64,000 nucleotides of DNA from Haematococcus lacustris (GCA_030144725.1 JASKMD010000031.1:8219823-8283822), one strand, 5' to 3'; shown: positions 12,871 to 26,600, numbered from the stretch's first letter. Numbers and translations are program-made. Notes: generated by a model from the letters alone, not told the origin.

Positions 12871-13339
12871 CCCTCACATAGGATGCCAGCCATAGGCAGT
12901 GCAAACCCTCAGGTGGTGCTGTGATTGCTGCTGCGGCCTGACACCCTCCTGGCCCACTGCCTTGCCTGCAGGCGTGCCAGCCAAGGTCTTGGGCAACTCA
13001 GGGGCTTGCGGCAGGCTCCTGGTGGCCGCTGCCATGGCGCCACCCATCCAGGTGGGTGCGAGGCACCGCCCACTCAACTGCAGGCACAGGCCAGCTGCGG
13101 TGCCAGTGCTGGTATGACCCATGCGGTGGTGGCTGTGCTGACAGGCAGTGGGACTAGGAAGAGCACAGCCTCAGGAGGGTCTTGGCGGGAAAGCCCTTCT
13201 GGATATGCCGGGGCATCACCAAACCAACCAATTGCGGAGATGCATGCGTTGGCTTGGTGCGTCACTGTGTGCACTCGCAGTGGAGCTGTGTCGGCGCTTC
13301 ATTCGTACTTCAGACCATTGTGTGGCTGAGCGCTTGCAG

Positions 13340-16300
13340 AGATGAAAAGAAGGCAGCACGCAACGTGCATCAACTGGAGCGAGTGATGGGCCTACTGACA
13401 GGTGCATGGAGGGAGCAGTTGGAGGTGAGGGCCATCGCTAGTGTAGTCTGCAAGCATGTGCTCAGGTCACACCCAGATGTAAGGTCAGGCATGTAGGTGA
13501 TAGATCACTTGTTACACCAATAGTTAGTTCAGCCCCACATGTGTGCGCTCTGCATCTAGGATGTCAAGCAGCAGCTGCCACGGCTGCTGGGAGACAGCAC
13601 CCTGGCTGCTGCAGCCTGCGTATACCTGGGCCACCTGCAACCCATCCAACGCACTGCTGCGCTGCAAGCCTGGCAAGCCCTGGCCGAGGCAAATGGCCTT
13701 GCCTGTAGCCCTGGCTTCAGCCTGCAACGCTTTGCCGCGCTCAGTGAAGGACAGCTTGTGGCAGGAGCAGCCAGTGATGTGCGGGTGCGTGGGTCCTGGT
13801 GGGATAGCAACCACCTGTGGCAGCTGTGCCCTGCTTGCTGACACAGGTTTGGTTGTCACAGGGTGCCCTAGGTGCAGCTGTGCCCTGCTGGCCAACAAAA
13901 AGCTGGCTGGCACCCGAGATGCCTTGTTGTTGCTCATCCTGCTGCATGCATGAGATCCTACCCAAACTTCCACCAGTGTGCCCATCCACAGACTCCCTCA
14001 TCGCACACCCTTGCACTCTTGCCTACTCGCTACGCCCTGCAGGCCACTATGGCACCAGGCCTGAGGGAGGCCCTGCTGCTGCTAGCCCTGGGCTGCCGCC
14101 CTCCCCTGCTGCTGGACACCGGCGGGTCCAGCAGCCACCTGCTACGCGCCTTCCAGACCTGGGCAGCCAGCCCGCCAGCAAGCAAGGCAGCTGGGCGGGT
14201 GGACAGCAGCAGCCCAGGGCATCATGACCGGCAGCACAAGGCCATGACCCGCGTGTTTTTCAGCGTGCACGAGGAGGGGCTGGAGCTGCGGGTGAGGGGT
14301 GCGGAGGGGGTTGATGTGAAAGGGTGGATAAGCAAGGCCTCTTTTACCTTGGTGCCCACTGACCCCTTGAGCTCCACTAAAACCCCACCCGCATGCAGGT
14401 TTGCCTACCTCTCTCACTCACATGACCCTGCATGCCTTGCTTGCAGTTTCACCAGCTTGACCAGAGCCTACCCTCCCACATGCATGCTTGCTGACCTTCC
14501 GACGCTCAAACTGGTCTGCCGGCTGCAGCCACACTTTCAAGCTGAGGACATGCCTTGCAGGTGCAGCTGCAGGTGCTGTCGCTGGGTAGCTCCTGGTCAC
14601 ACCACCATCACTTGGCTGGCGACCATGGCGTGTGCAGGTGGCGCAAGCCGTGTGCCGGGGCACCCAGGTGGTGGTGGACCTGGTGACCGCCTGCCCTGCC
14701 GAGGTCCACCTCATGGAGCGGGTGGTGGTGGCGTATGAGGAGCAGATGCGGCGCTGCTACAAGAGCCGGGTGCAGGTGCCTGACCTGCTATTTGTACGCT
14801 GGCGGTGAGTGTGGAGCTGTGCTGGGATGCACCCTTGTTGGCAGCCACCCCATCCGGCAGCCTACGGCATGTGTGAGTTTTCAGCGTGACATGCTCTTTT
14901 GCTTTGTCAGTGGGCTCCCCAGGACAGCTGGGCAGCCATGAGTGTACATGCAGGCTGGGAACTAGGGGGACTACAACACGCCATGCAACGCCATGCACAG
15001 CTTGCCCTCACACTCACAGGTGTGAGGGCCTGGCTCTGGACCCTGCTCTGCTGGCGCTGCTGAACCCTCTGCGCCTGGATAGTCGCGGCCTGGAGCTGCG
15101 GGGTCAGCTGGACGAGGCGCTGCTCGGGCTGGTGACCTGTGGGGCCCGTGCCCCTTTGAAAGAGATGAACGCCAAGATGTGGGCCTTGGAACAGGTGAGC
15201 TGCGCCCTCTTGGCCAGGCACTGCAACCCACTCCAGCACACTCCAGCCCCCAGCACAATGCATGTGGTCAAGGTTGTGCAAGCGCAGCGGTGGCTTGCTG
15301 GTGGCTCGCTGGCTGCGGTGTGTGGTGCAGGAGCGCGACAGGCTGGAGCAGGCCATCGTGTACAGCGTGGCGCACACCAATAGCCCGCTGTTTGCGGATG
15401 ACTCGTTGGTGGATGCGACTGTGAGCAAGGCGCAGCAGGCCATGGCCTTGCGACAACAGCTGCCTCAGCTGCAGGCACGGTTGCAGGTGGGTTGAAGGAG
15501 CTGGTGGCCGCTGTCAATCATGGCAGCACAGCGGGTGGATGGCAGTCCAGTAGGTGAAGGTCGAGTGCAAGCAACTTATCTTACCCACCAATGGCTTACC
15601 AATGACCTTTCCTTTCCTACCGTACGGGGACCGTACTCAATGACACACATGCGTGCATGGTGTGCTGCCCACCTACCAGAATTCATCCTCATGCATCATG
15701 CATCACCATTCATGCAATGCCATGCACGCATGCCATGCACACTGTTTAGTTGTAGCACCAGTGCATAGCAGGTCAGCAATGCATAGTGCAAGCTATGTGT
15801 GGATGATGTCCATCATGCCGCAAGGTCTGCCCCCTGCTTTGCCCTGCCCAGGCTGTGCGGCATGTGAGCTGCATGGCTCTAGCTGGCGTGGTGGATGCTG
15901 GCATGCTCGTGTATAACTGCCTAGCCTACCTTGCAGCCCATCTGCCCAGCCAGCCCCTTCTCCCAGCCCATCACTTCCTCCCACTCTTCAAGGCGGCAGC
16001 GCGCACAGCATTGAGCAACGCACAGCTGCTGGACACCGCAAGCCAAGCAAGCAGCCAGCACAACGTTCGGGTCACCGGCCATGCCGCTGGGGCCACCAAG
16101 GCTCAAGCTTCAGGTCATCTACGGCCTAAGAAGCAGCAGAGCAGGGTCCGCCCACCAGGCAGGTTGTGGGGAAGAGGGGTGCAGCAGCAGCAGCCAGTGA
16201 AGCAATGCGGAGCAGCAGCCAGCAAGTGGGGTGCTGGCATGGCCCCAGTGACCCAGCACCCTCCAGGCCTGCCAACAGACCATGAGCATGGAGAGGTGAC

Positions 16301-19300
16301 AGAGGTTGGAGACCAGTGTGAAGGGGATGAGAGCAGGAACCGGCCTGACACCCCAGGAGGCGGCTATGGTGCTTTTGAGCTTGATGACGTTGACCGGGAT
16401 GCCTTGTTTGCCAGCCTCAACATGCGCATCACCTCCACGCAGCTTGCCCACCTGCCAGGCTGCCAAGCTGCGCTGTTCAAGGCAATGGTCACAGGCTTGC
16501 TCCAGCTGCTTGCTGGCCTGCTAGGCGGCACCCAGTTTGTGGCCCTGCGCCTGCTGGTCGCCCTGCACTGCCTTACGCAGCGTGGCGACTGCACCCCTGC
16601 CGAGCTGCAGTTTGTCACAACATTGCTGCGGGAAGGGCGACCAGCAACCCAGGCAGCCCCACCTCAGCCCTCGGTATCTGTCTCACCACTACAACAAGCA
16701 CAGCCACCCACCCAACCTTCTGGCCAGCAGCAGCAGCAGGCATATGAACGTCACCGGCAGGCGGCAACCCTTCTGGACATGGTGCTTGAAGGCAGTGCCC
16801 CAGGGGCCCAGGTAGGACCCAGTCCTGGGCTGTCCTGCCCCTTCTGGCCTACAGATGCTGACCTGGCAGACCTGGGGTGGCTGGAGGCCTCCTACCCAAC
16901 GCATGCCTTTGTGGGCATCCGCAGTGCTGTGGCAGCTGCCCCTCAGCAATGGCGTGCTGCCCTTGTGCGGGATGACCTCTCTCGCCCTGCGGCTGTAGCC
17001 TCCGCCATTGCGAGGCATCGCATGCAGGCCATAGTGCAGCAGACTGCGGCCGCCTCTGCAGTGGCCAGTAACGCAGCTGCTGCGCCGTCAGCGCAAACAC
17101 CGAGCAACTCCAGCAGCAGCGAAAGGGAAGGCGAGCAGCAGCCTGGAGCTGAGTCTGATCCATCCAGGCCTAAGCAGGCGACTGTAGGGCCCTCCCTGGT
17201 GCAGCTGGCCACAGCAGCAGGCGCTGCCCTACACAGCCTGGCAAACATCTCCGCCCCAGCTGGCCCCAGCTCAGCCCCAAACCCGTCTCACGGCAGTCTC
17301 TGGACCTCGCCTCAGCAGCCAGCAGCAGCAGCACCCATCCGTGCCATGGGCCTTGGCGGCTCCCAAGCTGCAGTGGCCTGGCGGCAGCTGCTGAGCAGCG
17401 ACGTCCTGCAGCCCAGCCTGCCATCAGTGCCACGCCCCACCCAACCAGCTGGCCTTCCCGTCCCCAGCGCCATCACCAGCAGTCCCCGCCAAGGCCTGAG
17501 GCAGCCTGAAGGGGCTCTGCCTGAGCGCTGGGCAGCGGCGCGTCTGCGCTCGCCCTTGCACTGGTTCCTGCTGGCCGCCCTGGCAGGACCCACCTCAAGA
17601 CTAGGGCCTGCAGCCGAGTGGTTTGCAGAGGTTGTGTTGGGCACCCCCCGCGCTTGCCCCACGCCTGGCGAGCGCTTGGTTGTGGGCCTCCTTACTCAGC
17701 CGGCTACCACACCCCTGCTTTTGGCCTGCAATGGCTGCGATGACGTGCTGGTAGCAGTGCAGCAAGCGCAAACGCTCGTGGGACCTGGAGGCGCCAGCAC
17801 AGTTGCGCCTTCCACTTCATCAAACGACGGCGCACCGCAGGCTCTCTCCCTCCCTTCCTCACCTTCACTTCCACCCGCTCCCAGCGCCCTGCCACACCCA
17901 GCGACAGAAGAGCATCCTGGGACGCACACATCCCAGGCGGATGGTGTACCCCAGCTGCCTGGGGAGGCAGGCCACCAGGCCGCCTGTGCTCAGTCCTCAG
18001 CCCACGAGGCGCCTAGTCTTGACACCCTGGCTGTACCTAGGGAACCCCTGCTGGACAGCAGTGGGGTGTGGGCCGGGCTGTCTGTGGCACCTGACTCGCG
18101 TCTGGCCTCCGCGCCTCTGTTGGTGCGCTACTGGGACGCTTCTCGCTTTGAGGACATCGCGGCCCTGCTACTGCGAGCGCTGCGCAGCAACGCCTGGCTG
18201 CTGCTGCTCAATGTGGCATCGGCACCAGCGCATCAAGTGATGCACCTTCTCGACTTGTTGGCCACGAAGGAGTACCTGGTTCGCGGGGCGGATGTCGGGT
18301 TCCGTTTGCTGTTGGCTCTGCCAGAGGCTGCGCTTGCCCGCCTACCTCCACCAACATGCAATCGGGGTCTGAGGCTGGTGCTGGAGCCACCTGCATCCTT
18401 GCACGCCAGCATGAGGGGCATGGTGCAAACTTTGGCGCACTCTTCATCGGCGTATGTGGGCTTCCTGGTGCCGGTGAGCAAGACACAGGGTAGTTTAGGA
18501 AGCTGGGTGGCAGCTGGGGGCAAAGTAAGGGTAGCAGGGGTGAGGGTTTGGCTACCAGGTGCTAGGCAGTGTGGCACAGGGCTAGTGTGGTGGAAGTTAG
18601 GCTATTACTGCCAAGCACAACTTCATGCATGTTGCGCATGACGGCTGGAAGCAAAAGGGAGCTGCATGGATGGGGCTAGATAGATGGAAGGGGATGGATA
18701 AATCAGCAAGGAGGGTTTGACACAACCCAGCATGTCACCTTGTCACACAACTGTCTGCCGCCCAGGCGTTGCTGTGTAAGTCCTATGCACATTCCGTACC
18801 GACTCCCAGCGTGCCACCGCATGAGCTTTGTGATGGCCTGGTGTGCGACATTGCTGCGTGCTGCACTCACACATGTCCTGCAGGCCGCTGACCGTGATCT
18901 GCAGTTGACCAGCCTGGGTGTCCTGCTGGCCATGGCTAGCCTGTCCCAGTCCCTGGTAGCCGGAGCCTCTGCTGCCCTCGCCCCCTCAGCACACGGCGCC
19001 GCTGCCAGCAGCGGGCAGCAGCTGGGCTCGCCCTGGGGCCGCTGGGACATGCTGCACGCGTTGCACTTGGCCAGGCTGGTGGTGGCTGACCCCGATAACA
19101 AGGCGGGACGGCAGAGCGGCAGTCGGCCTATGGGGCAGGGCGACGGCTTCGCACCTCCCAGCCAAGCAGAGCACCTGGCTCGGCTGCAGGAGCTTCTGCT
19201 GGCAGACGTGTTTCTACCGGCTTGCTCAGCCCCACACCTCATGCCGCATGTGGTCACCGCGGTGTGCAGCCTGGTGGCGAGCAATGTGCTGCAGGCGGAC

Positions 19301-20165
19301 TACCCCCTTCACTGCCTGCTGCCAGATGGGGATGCAGATGCAGTGAGTGACAGAGGGCTGCCACAAACTGTGGCCTGGCCTTACCAAGTCACGAAGCTCC
19401 ATGAAGCTACTAACTGCCTGGCGCGTGTGTTTGGCCTAGAGAACGTTGCGATCAGCAGCCTGGCTGCCGCCTACCTGCACCGCATGGCCCAGTCAGCAGC
19501 GACAGCACAGCAGCCTGCAGCCAGCAGCGCCACCACCGATGCTACCACAGCGCCGGCCAACCTTAACTCCGCTGAGGCTGAGGTAACCAATGAGGGGAGG
19601 GCGCCTCAGCCAGCTGCACTACCAGCGACTGAGGCAGCTGGCCCCTTGCTGGCAGGGGCTGAGCATCCAAGGCCTGACCTGTTGGCTGTGGCATTGCGCA
19701 ACCACCAATGGAACCTGCCAGCCAGTCTTGCTGGCCAGGGCCGCTGGCCGCTGGCCCTTGTGCTTCACTACCATGGCTGCAGCCCCAGCGCCCAGGCCGT
19801 GGATGGCAGCGCTGTGCTGCGCATGCTCCTAGCACAGTTGACACGGCCCATGCCAGGGATAGCCGGCTGCTGGCCTACGCCGGCACCCCTGGCGGCGGCC
19901 GCAACCGCTGCAACGACCTGGAGGCATGTGGTCGGCACACACACCTCTGACAGCCCTGGCCCATCAGGGTCCACTTCTCAGTGCCAAGCTGAGATTGTAG
20001 CAGGTGGTGAAGCTCAGGGTGCACTCACTGCCAGGGGCGTGGGCTCCAGTCGTCCAACCCCCCAACCACCTCAACCACTTGCTCAGCGCCACATGCTGCT
20101 GCATGGCATGGAAAAGCCATTGATAGCCAAGGGAGGACTTGCAGGTGGATGTCAGCCGGGCTGGA
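13340..20165 (+). CDS. Dynein heavy chain-like protein, C-terminal half, left copy (split, runs into gap)
   Basis: Candidate exons are 13340-13424, 13560-13784, 14043-14291, 14638-14804, 15020-15194, 15331-15486, 15852-18473 and 18884 onward; the phases of the last four junctions agree. Dynein signatures appear in the right order: stalk end QLERVMGLLTGAWREQLE; LLGDSTLAAAACVYLG (family pattern LVGDVLLAAAF.SY); CRPPLLLDTGG (RWPLLIDPQ); AVCRGTQVVVDLV; LALDPALLALL; ERDRLEQ; ADDSLVDATVSKA; FLPLFKAAARTAL; GFRLLLALPEA; and a late VFGLENVAIS (family .FGLHENA.I). It should cover the stalk exit, AAA5, AAA6 and C-terminus of a microtubule motor. I saw no AAA1-4 P-loops upstream, so the copy may be a fragment. 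About 600 low-complexity residues are inserted in the 874-codon exon. Confidence 0.62.
15852..18473 (+). CDS. Large dynein-like exon, left copy
   Basis: The exon is 874 codons between a CCCAG acceptor and a CCG|GTGAGC donor, phase 0 at both ends. Its first 60 residues match the end of the dynein AAA5 region (VYNCLAYLAAHL, FLPLFKAAARTAL). A long Ser/Pro/Ala/Gln-rich segment follows. The last 130 residues resemble AAA6 (LRSNAWLLLLNVA, GFRLLLALPEAALARLPP, RLVLEPPASLHASMRG). Unrecognised internal introns are possible. It differs from the right copy by one residue (R-L-R-S versus R-L-R-L). Confidence 0.62.
18884..20165 (+). CDS. C-terminal dynein-like exon(s), left copy
   Basis: Opens after TCCTGCAG in phase with the previous exon. 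It encodes AADRDLQLTSLGVLL, a helical stretch LARLQELLLADVFLP, then VFGLENVAIS near 19430, which fits the C-terminal region of dynein heavy chains. A GTGAGT inside at about 19341 may be a donor. From about 19480 sequence diverges more between arms and no dynein similarity is evident; the frame then runs into the gap, so the end is unknown. Confidence 0.5.
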
Positions 20166-20665
20166 NNNNNNNNNNNNNNNNNNNNNNNNNNNNNNNNNNN
20201 NNNNNNNNNNNNNNNNNNNNNNNNNNNNNNNNNNNNNNNNNNNNNNNNNNNNNNNNNNNNNNNNNNNNNNNNNNNNNNNNNNNNNNNNNNNNNNNNNNNN
20301 NNNNNNNNNNNNNNNNNNNNNNNNNNNNNNNNNNNNNNNNNNNNNNNNNNNNNNNNNNNNNNNNNNNNNNNNNNNNNNNNNNNNNNNNNNNNNNNNNNNN
20401 NNNNNNNNNNNNNNNNNNNNNNNNNNNNNNNNNNNNNNNNNNNNNNNNNNNNNNNNNNNNNNNNNNNNNNNNNNNNNNNNNNNNNNNNNNNNNNNNNNNN
20501 NNNNNNNNNNNNNNNNNNNNNNNNNNNNNNNNNNNNNNNNNNNNNNNNNNNNNNNNNNNNNNNNNNNNNNNNNNNNNNNNNNNNNNNNNNNNNNNNNNNN
20601 NNNNNNNNNNNNNNNNNNNNNNNNNNNNNNNNNNNNNNNNNNNNNNNNNNNNNNNNNNNNNNNNN
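20166..20665. other. Assembly gap of exactly 500 N
   Basis: The run of N is a round 500 bases, so it is probably a placeholder of unknown true size. It sits at the symmetry axis of the palindrome: the last bases before it and the first bases after it are reverse complements (allowing a 2-base overlap). The true spacer could be absent, short or very long. Any reading frame that crosses it is artificial. Confidence 0.98.
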
Positions 20666-23600
20666 ACTCCAGCCCGGCTGACATCCACCTGCGAGTCCTC
20701 CCTTGGCTATCAATGGCTTTTCCATGCCATGCAGCAGCATGTGGCGCTGAGCAAGTAGTTGAGGTGGTTGGGGAGTTGGATTACTGGAGCCCACGCCCCT
20801 GGCAGTGAGTGCACCCTGAGCTTCACCACCTGCTACTATCTCAGCTTGCCACTGAGAGGTGGGCCCTGATGGGCCGGGGCTGTCAGAGGTGTGTGTGCCG
20901 ACCACATGCCTCCAGGTCGTTGCAGCGGTTGCGGCCGCCACCAGGGGTGCCGGCGTAGGCCAGCAGCCGGCTATCCCTGGCATGGGCCGTGTCAGCTGTG
21001 CTAGGAGCATGCGCAGCAAAGCGCTGCCATCCACGGCCTGGGCGCTGGGGCTGCAGCCATGGTAGTGAAGCACAAGGGCCAGCGGCCAGCGGCCCTGGCC
21101 GGCAAGACTGGCCGGCAGGTTCCATTGGTGGTTGCGCAGTGCCACAGCCAACAGGTCAGGCCTTGGATGCTCAGCCCCTGCCGGCAAGGGGCCTGCTGCC
21201 TCAGGCGCTGGTGGTACAGCTGGATGAGGTGCCCTCCCCTCACTGCTGAACTCAGCCTCAGCGGATTTAAGGTTGGCTGGCGCTGTGGTAGCATCGGCGG
21301 TGGCGCTGCTGGCTGCAGGCTGCTGTGCTGTTGCTGCTGACAGGGCCATGCGATGCAGGTAGGCGGCAGCCAGGCTGCTGATTGCAACGTTCTCTAGGCC
21401 AAACACACGCGCCAGGCAGTTAGTAGCTTCATGGAGCTTCGTGACTTGGTAAGGCCAGGCCACTGTCTGTGGCAGCCCTCTGTCTCCCACGGCATCTGCA
21501 TCCCCATCTGGCAGCAGGCAGTGAAGGGGGTAGTCCGCCTGCAGCACATTGCTCGCCACCAGGCTGCACACCGCGGTGACCACATGCGGCATGAGGTGTG
21601 GGGCTGAGCAAGCCGGTAGAAACACGTCTGCCAGCAGAAGCTCCTGCAGCCGAGCCAGGTGCTCTGCTTGGCTGGGAGGTGCGAAGCCGTCGCCCTGCCC
21701 CATAGGCCGACTGCCGCTCTGCCGTCCCGCCTTGTTATCGGGGTCAGCCACCACCAGCCTGGCCAAGTGCAACGCGTGCAGCATGTCCCAACGGCCCCAG
21801 GGCGAGCCCAGCTGCTGCCCGCTGCTGGCAGCGGCGCCGTGTGCTGAGGGGGCGAGGGCAGCAGAGGCTCCGGCTACCAGGGACTGGGACAGGCTAGCCA
21901 TGGCCAGCAGGACACCCAGGCTGGTCAACTGCAGATCACGGTCAGCGGCCTGCAGGACATGTGTGAGTGCAGCACGCAGCAATGTCGCACACCAGGCCAT
22001 CACAAAGCTCATGCGGTGGCACGCTGGGAGTCGGTACGGAATGTGCATAGGACTTACACAGCAACGCCTGGGCGGCAGACAGTTGTGTGACAAGGTGACA
22101 TGCTGGGTTGTGTCAAACCCCCCTTGCTGATTTATCCATCCCCTTCCATCTATCTAGCCCCATCCATGCAGCTCCCTTTTGCTTCCAGCCGTCATGCGCA
22201 ACATGCATGAAGTTGTGCTTGGCAGTAATAGCCTAACTTCCACCACACTAGCCCTGTGCCACACTGCCTAGCACCTGGTAGCCAAACCCTCACCCCTGCT
22301 ACCCTTACTTTGCCCCCAGCTGCCACCCAGCTTCCTAAACTACCCTGTGTCTTGCTCACCGGCACCAGGAAGCCCACATACGCCGATGAAGAGTGCGCCA
22401 AAGTTTGCACCATGCCCCTCATGCTGGCGTGCAAGGATGCAGGTGGCTCCAGCACCAGCCTCAGACCCCGATTGCATGTTGGTGGAGGTAGGCGGGCAAG
22501 CGCAGCCTCTGGCAGAGCCAACAGCAAACGGAACCCGACATCCGCCCCGCGAACCAGGTACTCCTTCGTGGCCAACAAGTCGAGAAGGTGCATCACTTGA
22601 TGCGCTGGTGCCGATGCCACATTGAGCAGCAGCAGCCAGGCGTTGCTGCGCAGCGCTCGCAGTAGCAGGGCCGCGATGTCCTCAAAGCGAGAAGCGTCCC
22701 AGTAGCGCACCAACAGAGGCGCGGAGGCCAGACGCGAGTCAGGTGCCACAGACAGCCCGGCCCACACCCCACTGCTGTCCAGCAGGGGTTCCCTAGGTAC
22801 AGCCAGGGTGTCAAGACTAGGCGCCTCGTGGGCTGAGGACTGAGCACAGGCGGCCTGGTGGCCTGCCTCCCCAGGCAGCTGGGGTACACCATCCGCCTGG
22901 GATGTGTGCGTCCCAGGATGCTCTTCTGTCGCTGGGTGTGGCAGGGCGCTGGGAGCGGGTGGAAGTGAAGGTGAGGAAGGGAGGGAGAGAGCCTGCGGTG
23001 CGCCGTCGTTTGATGAAGTGGAAGGCGCAACTGTGCTGGCGCCTCCAGGTCCCACGAGCGTTTGCGCTTGCTGCACTGCTACCAGCACGTCATCGCAGCC
23101 ATTGCAGGCCAAAAGCAGGGGTGTGGTAGCCGGCTGAGTAAGGAGGCCCACAACCAAGCGCTCGCCAGGCGTGGGGCAAGCGCGGGGGGTGCCCAACACA
23201 ACCTCTGCAAACCACTCGGCTGCAGGCCCTAGTCTTGAGGTGGGTCCTGCCAGGGCGGCCAGCAGGAACCAGTGCAAGGGCAAGCGCAGACGCGCCGCTG
23301 CCCAGCGCTCAGGCAGAGCCCCTTCAGGCTGCCTCAGGCCTTGGCGGGGACTGCTGGTGATGGCGCTGGGGACGGGAAGGCCAGCTGGTTGGGTGGGGCG
23401 TGGCACTGATGGCAGGCTGGGCTGCAGGACGTCGCTGCTCAGCAGCTGCCGCCAGGCCACTGCAGCTTGGGAGCCGCCAAGGCCCATGGCACGGATGGGT
23501 GCTGCTGCTGCTGGCTGCTGAGGCGAGGTCCAGAGACTGCCGTGAGACGGGTTTGGGGCTGAGCTGGGGCCAGCTGGGGCGGAGATGTTTGCCAGGCTGT

Positions 23601-26600
23601 GTAGGGCAGCGCCTGCTGCTGTGGCCAGCTGCACCAGGGAGGGCCCTACAGTCGCCTGCTTAGGCCTGGATGGATCAGACTCAGCTCCAGGCTGCTGCTC
23701 GCCTTCCCTTTCGCTGCTGCTGGAGTTGCTCGGTGTTTGCGCTGACGGCGCAGCAGCTGCGTTACTGGCCACTGCAGAGGCGGCCGCAGTCTGCTGCACT
23801 ATGGCCTGCATGCGATGCCTCGCAATGGCGGAGGCTACAGCCGCAGGGCGAGAGAGGTCATCCCGCACAAGGGCAGCACGCCATTGCTGAGGGGCAGCTG
23901 CCACAGCACTGCGGATGCCCACAAAGGCATGCGTTGGGTAGGAGGCCTCCAGCCACCCCAGGTCTGCCAGGTCAGCATCTGTAGGCCAGAAGGGGCAGGA
24001 CAGCCCAGGACTGGGTCCTACCTGGGCCCCTGGGGCACTGCCTTCAAGCACCATGTCCAGAAGGGTTGCCGCCTGCCGGTGACGTTCATATGCCTGCTGC
24101 TGCTGCTGGCCAGAAGGTTGGGTGGGTGGCTGTGCTTGTTGTAGTGGTGAGACAGATACCGAGGGCTGAGGTGGGGCTGCCTGGGTTGCTGGTCGCCCTT
24201 CCCGCAGCAATGTTGTGACAAACTGCAGCTCGGCAGGGGTGCAGTCGCCACGCTGCGTAAGGCAGTGCAGGGCGACCAGCAGGCGCAGGGCCACAAACTG
24301 GGTGCCGCCTAGCAGGCCAGCAAGCAGCTGGAGCAAGCCTGTGACCATTGCCTTGAACAGCGCAGCTTGGCAGCCTGGCAGGTGGGCAAGCTGCGTGGAG
24401 GTGATGCGCATGTTGAGGCTGGCAAACAAGGCATCCCGGTCAACGTCATCAAGCTCAAAAGCACCATAGCCGCCTCCTGGGGTGTCAGGCCGGTTCCTGC
24501 TCTCATCCCCTTCACACTGGTCTCCAACCTCTGTCACCTCTCCATGCTCATGGTCTGTTGGCAGGCCTGGAGGGTGCTGGGTCACTGGGGCCATGCCAGC
24601 ACCCCACTTGCTGGCTGCTGCTCCGCATTGCTTCACTGGCTGCTGCTGCTGCACCCCTCTTCCCCACAACCTGCCTGGTGGGCGGACCCTGCTCTGCTGC
24701 TTCTTAGGCCGTAGATGACCTGAAGCTTGAGCCTTGGTGGCCCCAGCGGCATGGCCGGTGACCCGAACGTTGTGCTGGCTGCTTGCTTGGCTTGCGGTGT
24801 CCAGCAGCTGTGCGTTGCTCAATGCTGTGCGCGCTGCCGCCTTGAAGAGTGGGAGGAAGTGATGGGCTGGGAGAAGGGGCTGGCTGGGCAGATGGGCTGC
24901 AAGGTAGGCTAGGCAGTTATACACGAGCATGCCAGCATCCACCACGCCAGCTAGAGCCATGCAGCTCACATGCCGCACAGCCTGGGCAGGGCAAAGCAGG
25001 GGGCAGACCTTGCGGCATGATGGACATCATCCACACATAGCTTGCACTATGCATTGCTGACCTGCTATGCACTGGTGCTACAACTAAACAGTGTGCATGG
25101 CATGCGTGCATGGCATTGCATGAATGGTGATGCATGATGCATGAGGATGAATTCTGGTAGGTGGGCAGCACACCATGCACGCATGTGTGTCATTGAGTAC
25201 GGTCCCCGTACGGTAGGAAAGGAAAGGTCATTGGTAAGCCATTGGTGGGTAAGATAAGTTGCTTGCACTCGACCTTCACCTACTGGACTGCCATCCACCC
25301 GCTGTGCTGCCATGATTGACAGCGGCCACCAGCTCCTTCAACCCACCTGCAACCGTGCCTGCAGCTGAGGCAGCTGTTGTCGCAAGGCCATGGCCTGCTG
25401 CGCCTTGCTCACAGTCGCATCCACCAACGAGTCATCCGCAAACAGCGGGCTATTGGTGTGCGCCACGCTGTACACGATGGCCTGCTCCAGCCTGTCGCGC
25501 TCCTGCACCACACACCGCAGCCAGCGAGCCACCAGCAAGCCACCGCTGCGCTTGCACAACCTTGACCACATGCATTGTGCTGGGGGCTGGAGTGTGCTGG
25601 AGTGGGTTGCAGTGCCTGGCCAAGAGGGCGCAGCTCACCTGTTCCAAGGCCCACATCTTGGCGTTCATCTCTTTCAAAGGGGCACGGGCCCCACAGGTCA
25701 CCAGCCCGAGCAGCGCCTCGTCCAGCTGACCCCGCAGCTCCAGGCCGCGACTATCCAGGCGCAGAGGGTTCAGCAGCGCCAGCAGAGCAGGGTCCAGAGC
25801 CAGGCCCTCACACCTGTGAGTGTGAGGGCAAGCTGTGCATGGCGTTGCATGGCGTGTTGTAGTCCCCCTAGTTCCCAGCCTGCATGTACACTCATGGCTG
25901 CCCAGCTGTCCTGGGGAGCCCACTGACAAAGCAAAAGAGCATGTCACGCTGAAAACTCACACATGCCGTAGGCTGCCGGATGGGGTGGCTGCCAACAAGG
26001 GTGCATCCCAGCACAGCTCCACACTCACCGCCAGCGTACAAATAGCAGGTCAGGCACCTGCACCCGGCTCTTGTAGCAGCGCCGCATCTGCTCCTCATAC
26101 GCCACCACCACCCGCTCCATGAGGTGGACCTCGGCAGGGCAGGCGGTCACCAGGTCCACCACCACCTGGGTGCCCCGGCACACGGCTTGCGCCACCTGCA
26201 CACGCCATGGTCGCCAGCCAAGTGATGGTGGTGTGACCAGGAGCTACCCAGCGACAGCACCTGCAGCTGCACCTGCAAGGCATGTCCTCAGCTTGAAAGT
26301 GTGGCTGCAGCCGGCAGACCAGTTTGAGCGTCGGAAGGTCAGCAAGCATGCATGTGGGAGGGTAGGCTCTGGTCAAGCTGGTGAAACTGCAAGCAAGGCA
26401 TGCAGGGTCATGTGAGTGAGAGAGGTAGGCAAACCTGCATGCGGGTGGGGTTTTAGTGGAGCTCAAGGGGTCAGTGGGCACCAAGGTAAAAGAGGCCTTG
26501 CTTATCCACCCTTTCACATCAACCCCCTCCGCACCCCTCACCCGCAGCTCCAGCCCCTCCTCGTGCACGCTGAAAAACACGCGGGTCATGGCCTTGTGCT

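Larger units (their letters stand above)
1..20165. repeat. Left arm of giant inverted duplication
   Basis: The reverse complement of this segment recurs at 20666 to about 57100. Landmarks mirror with coordinate sum 40833 between about 13200 and 20165 (for example the large dynein exon 15852-18473 against 22360-24981), drifting slowly outward through indels. Outer landmarks also pair in reverse order: the first coding exon of the distal gene (7634-7684 against 48043-48093), its proline-rich exon (7143-7488 against 48239-48584, both 346 nt) and a 138-nt exon (3558-3695 against 52726-52863). The arm lacks the retrotransposon, the MITE and one module copy present in the right arm. It is cut by the window edge. 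Confidence 0.93.

Noticed and set aside
16119..17662. Several 70-116-codon minus-strand frames
   Set aside because: They are shadows of the dynein-like exon and are mirrored identically in the right arm because the DNA is.
20139..20808. Frames crossing the N run, including the 672- and 709-codon frames that enter it
   Set aside because: The 500 N are a placeholder; joining the two dynein copies through it is meaningless.
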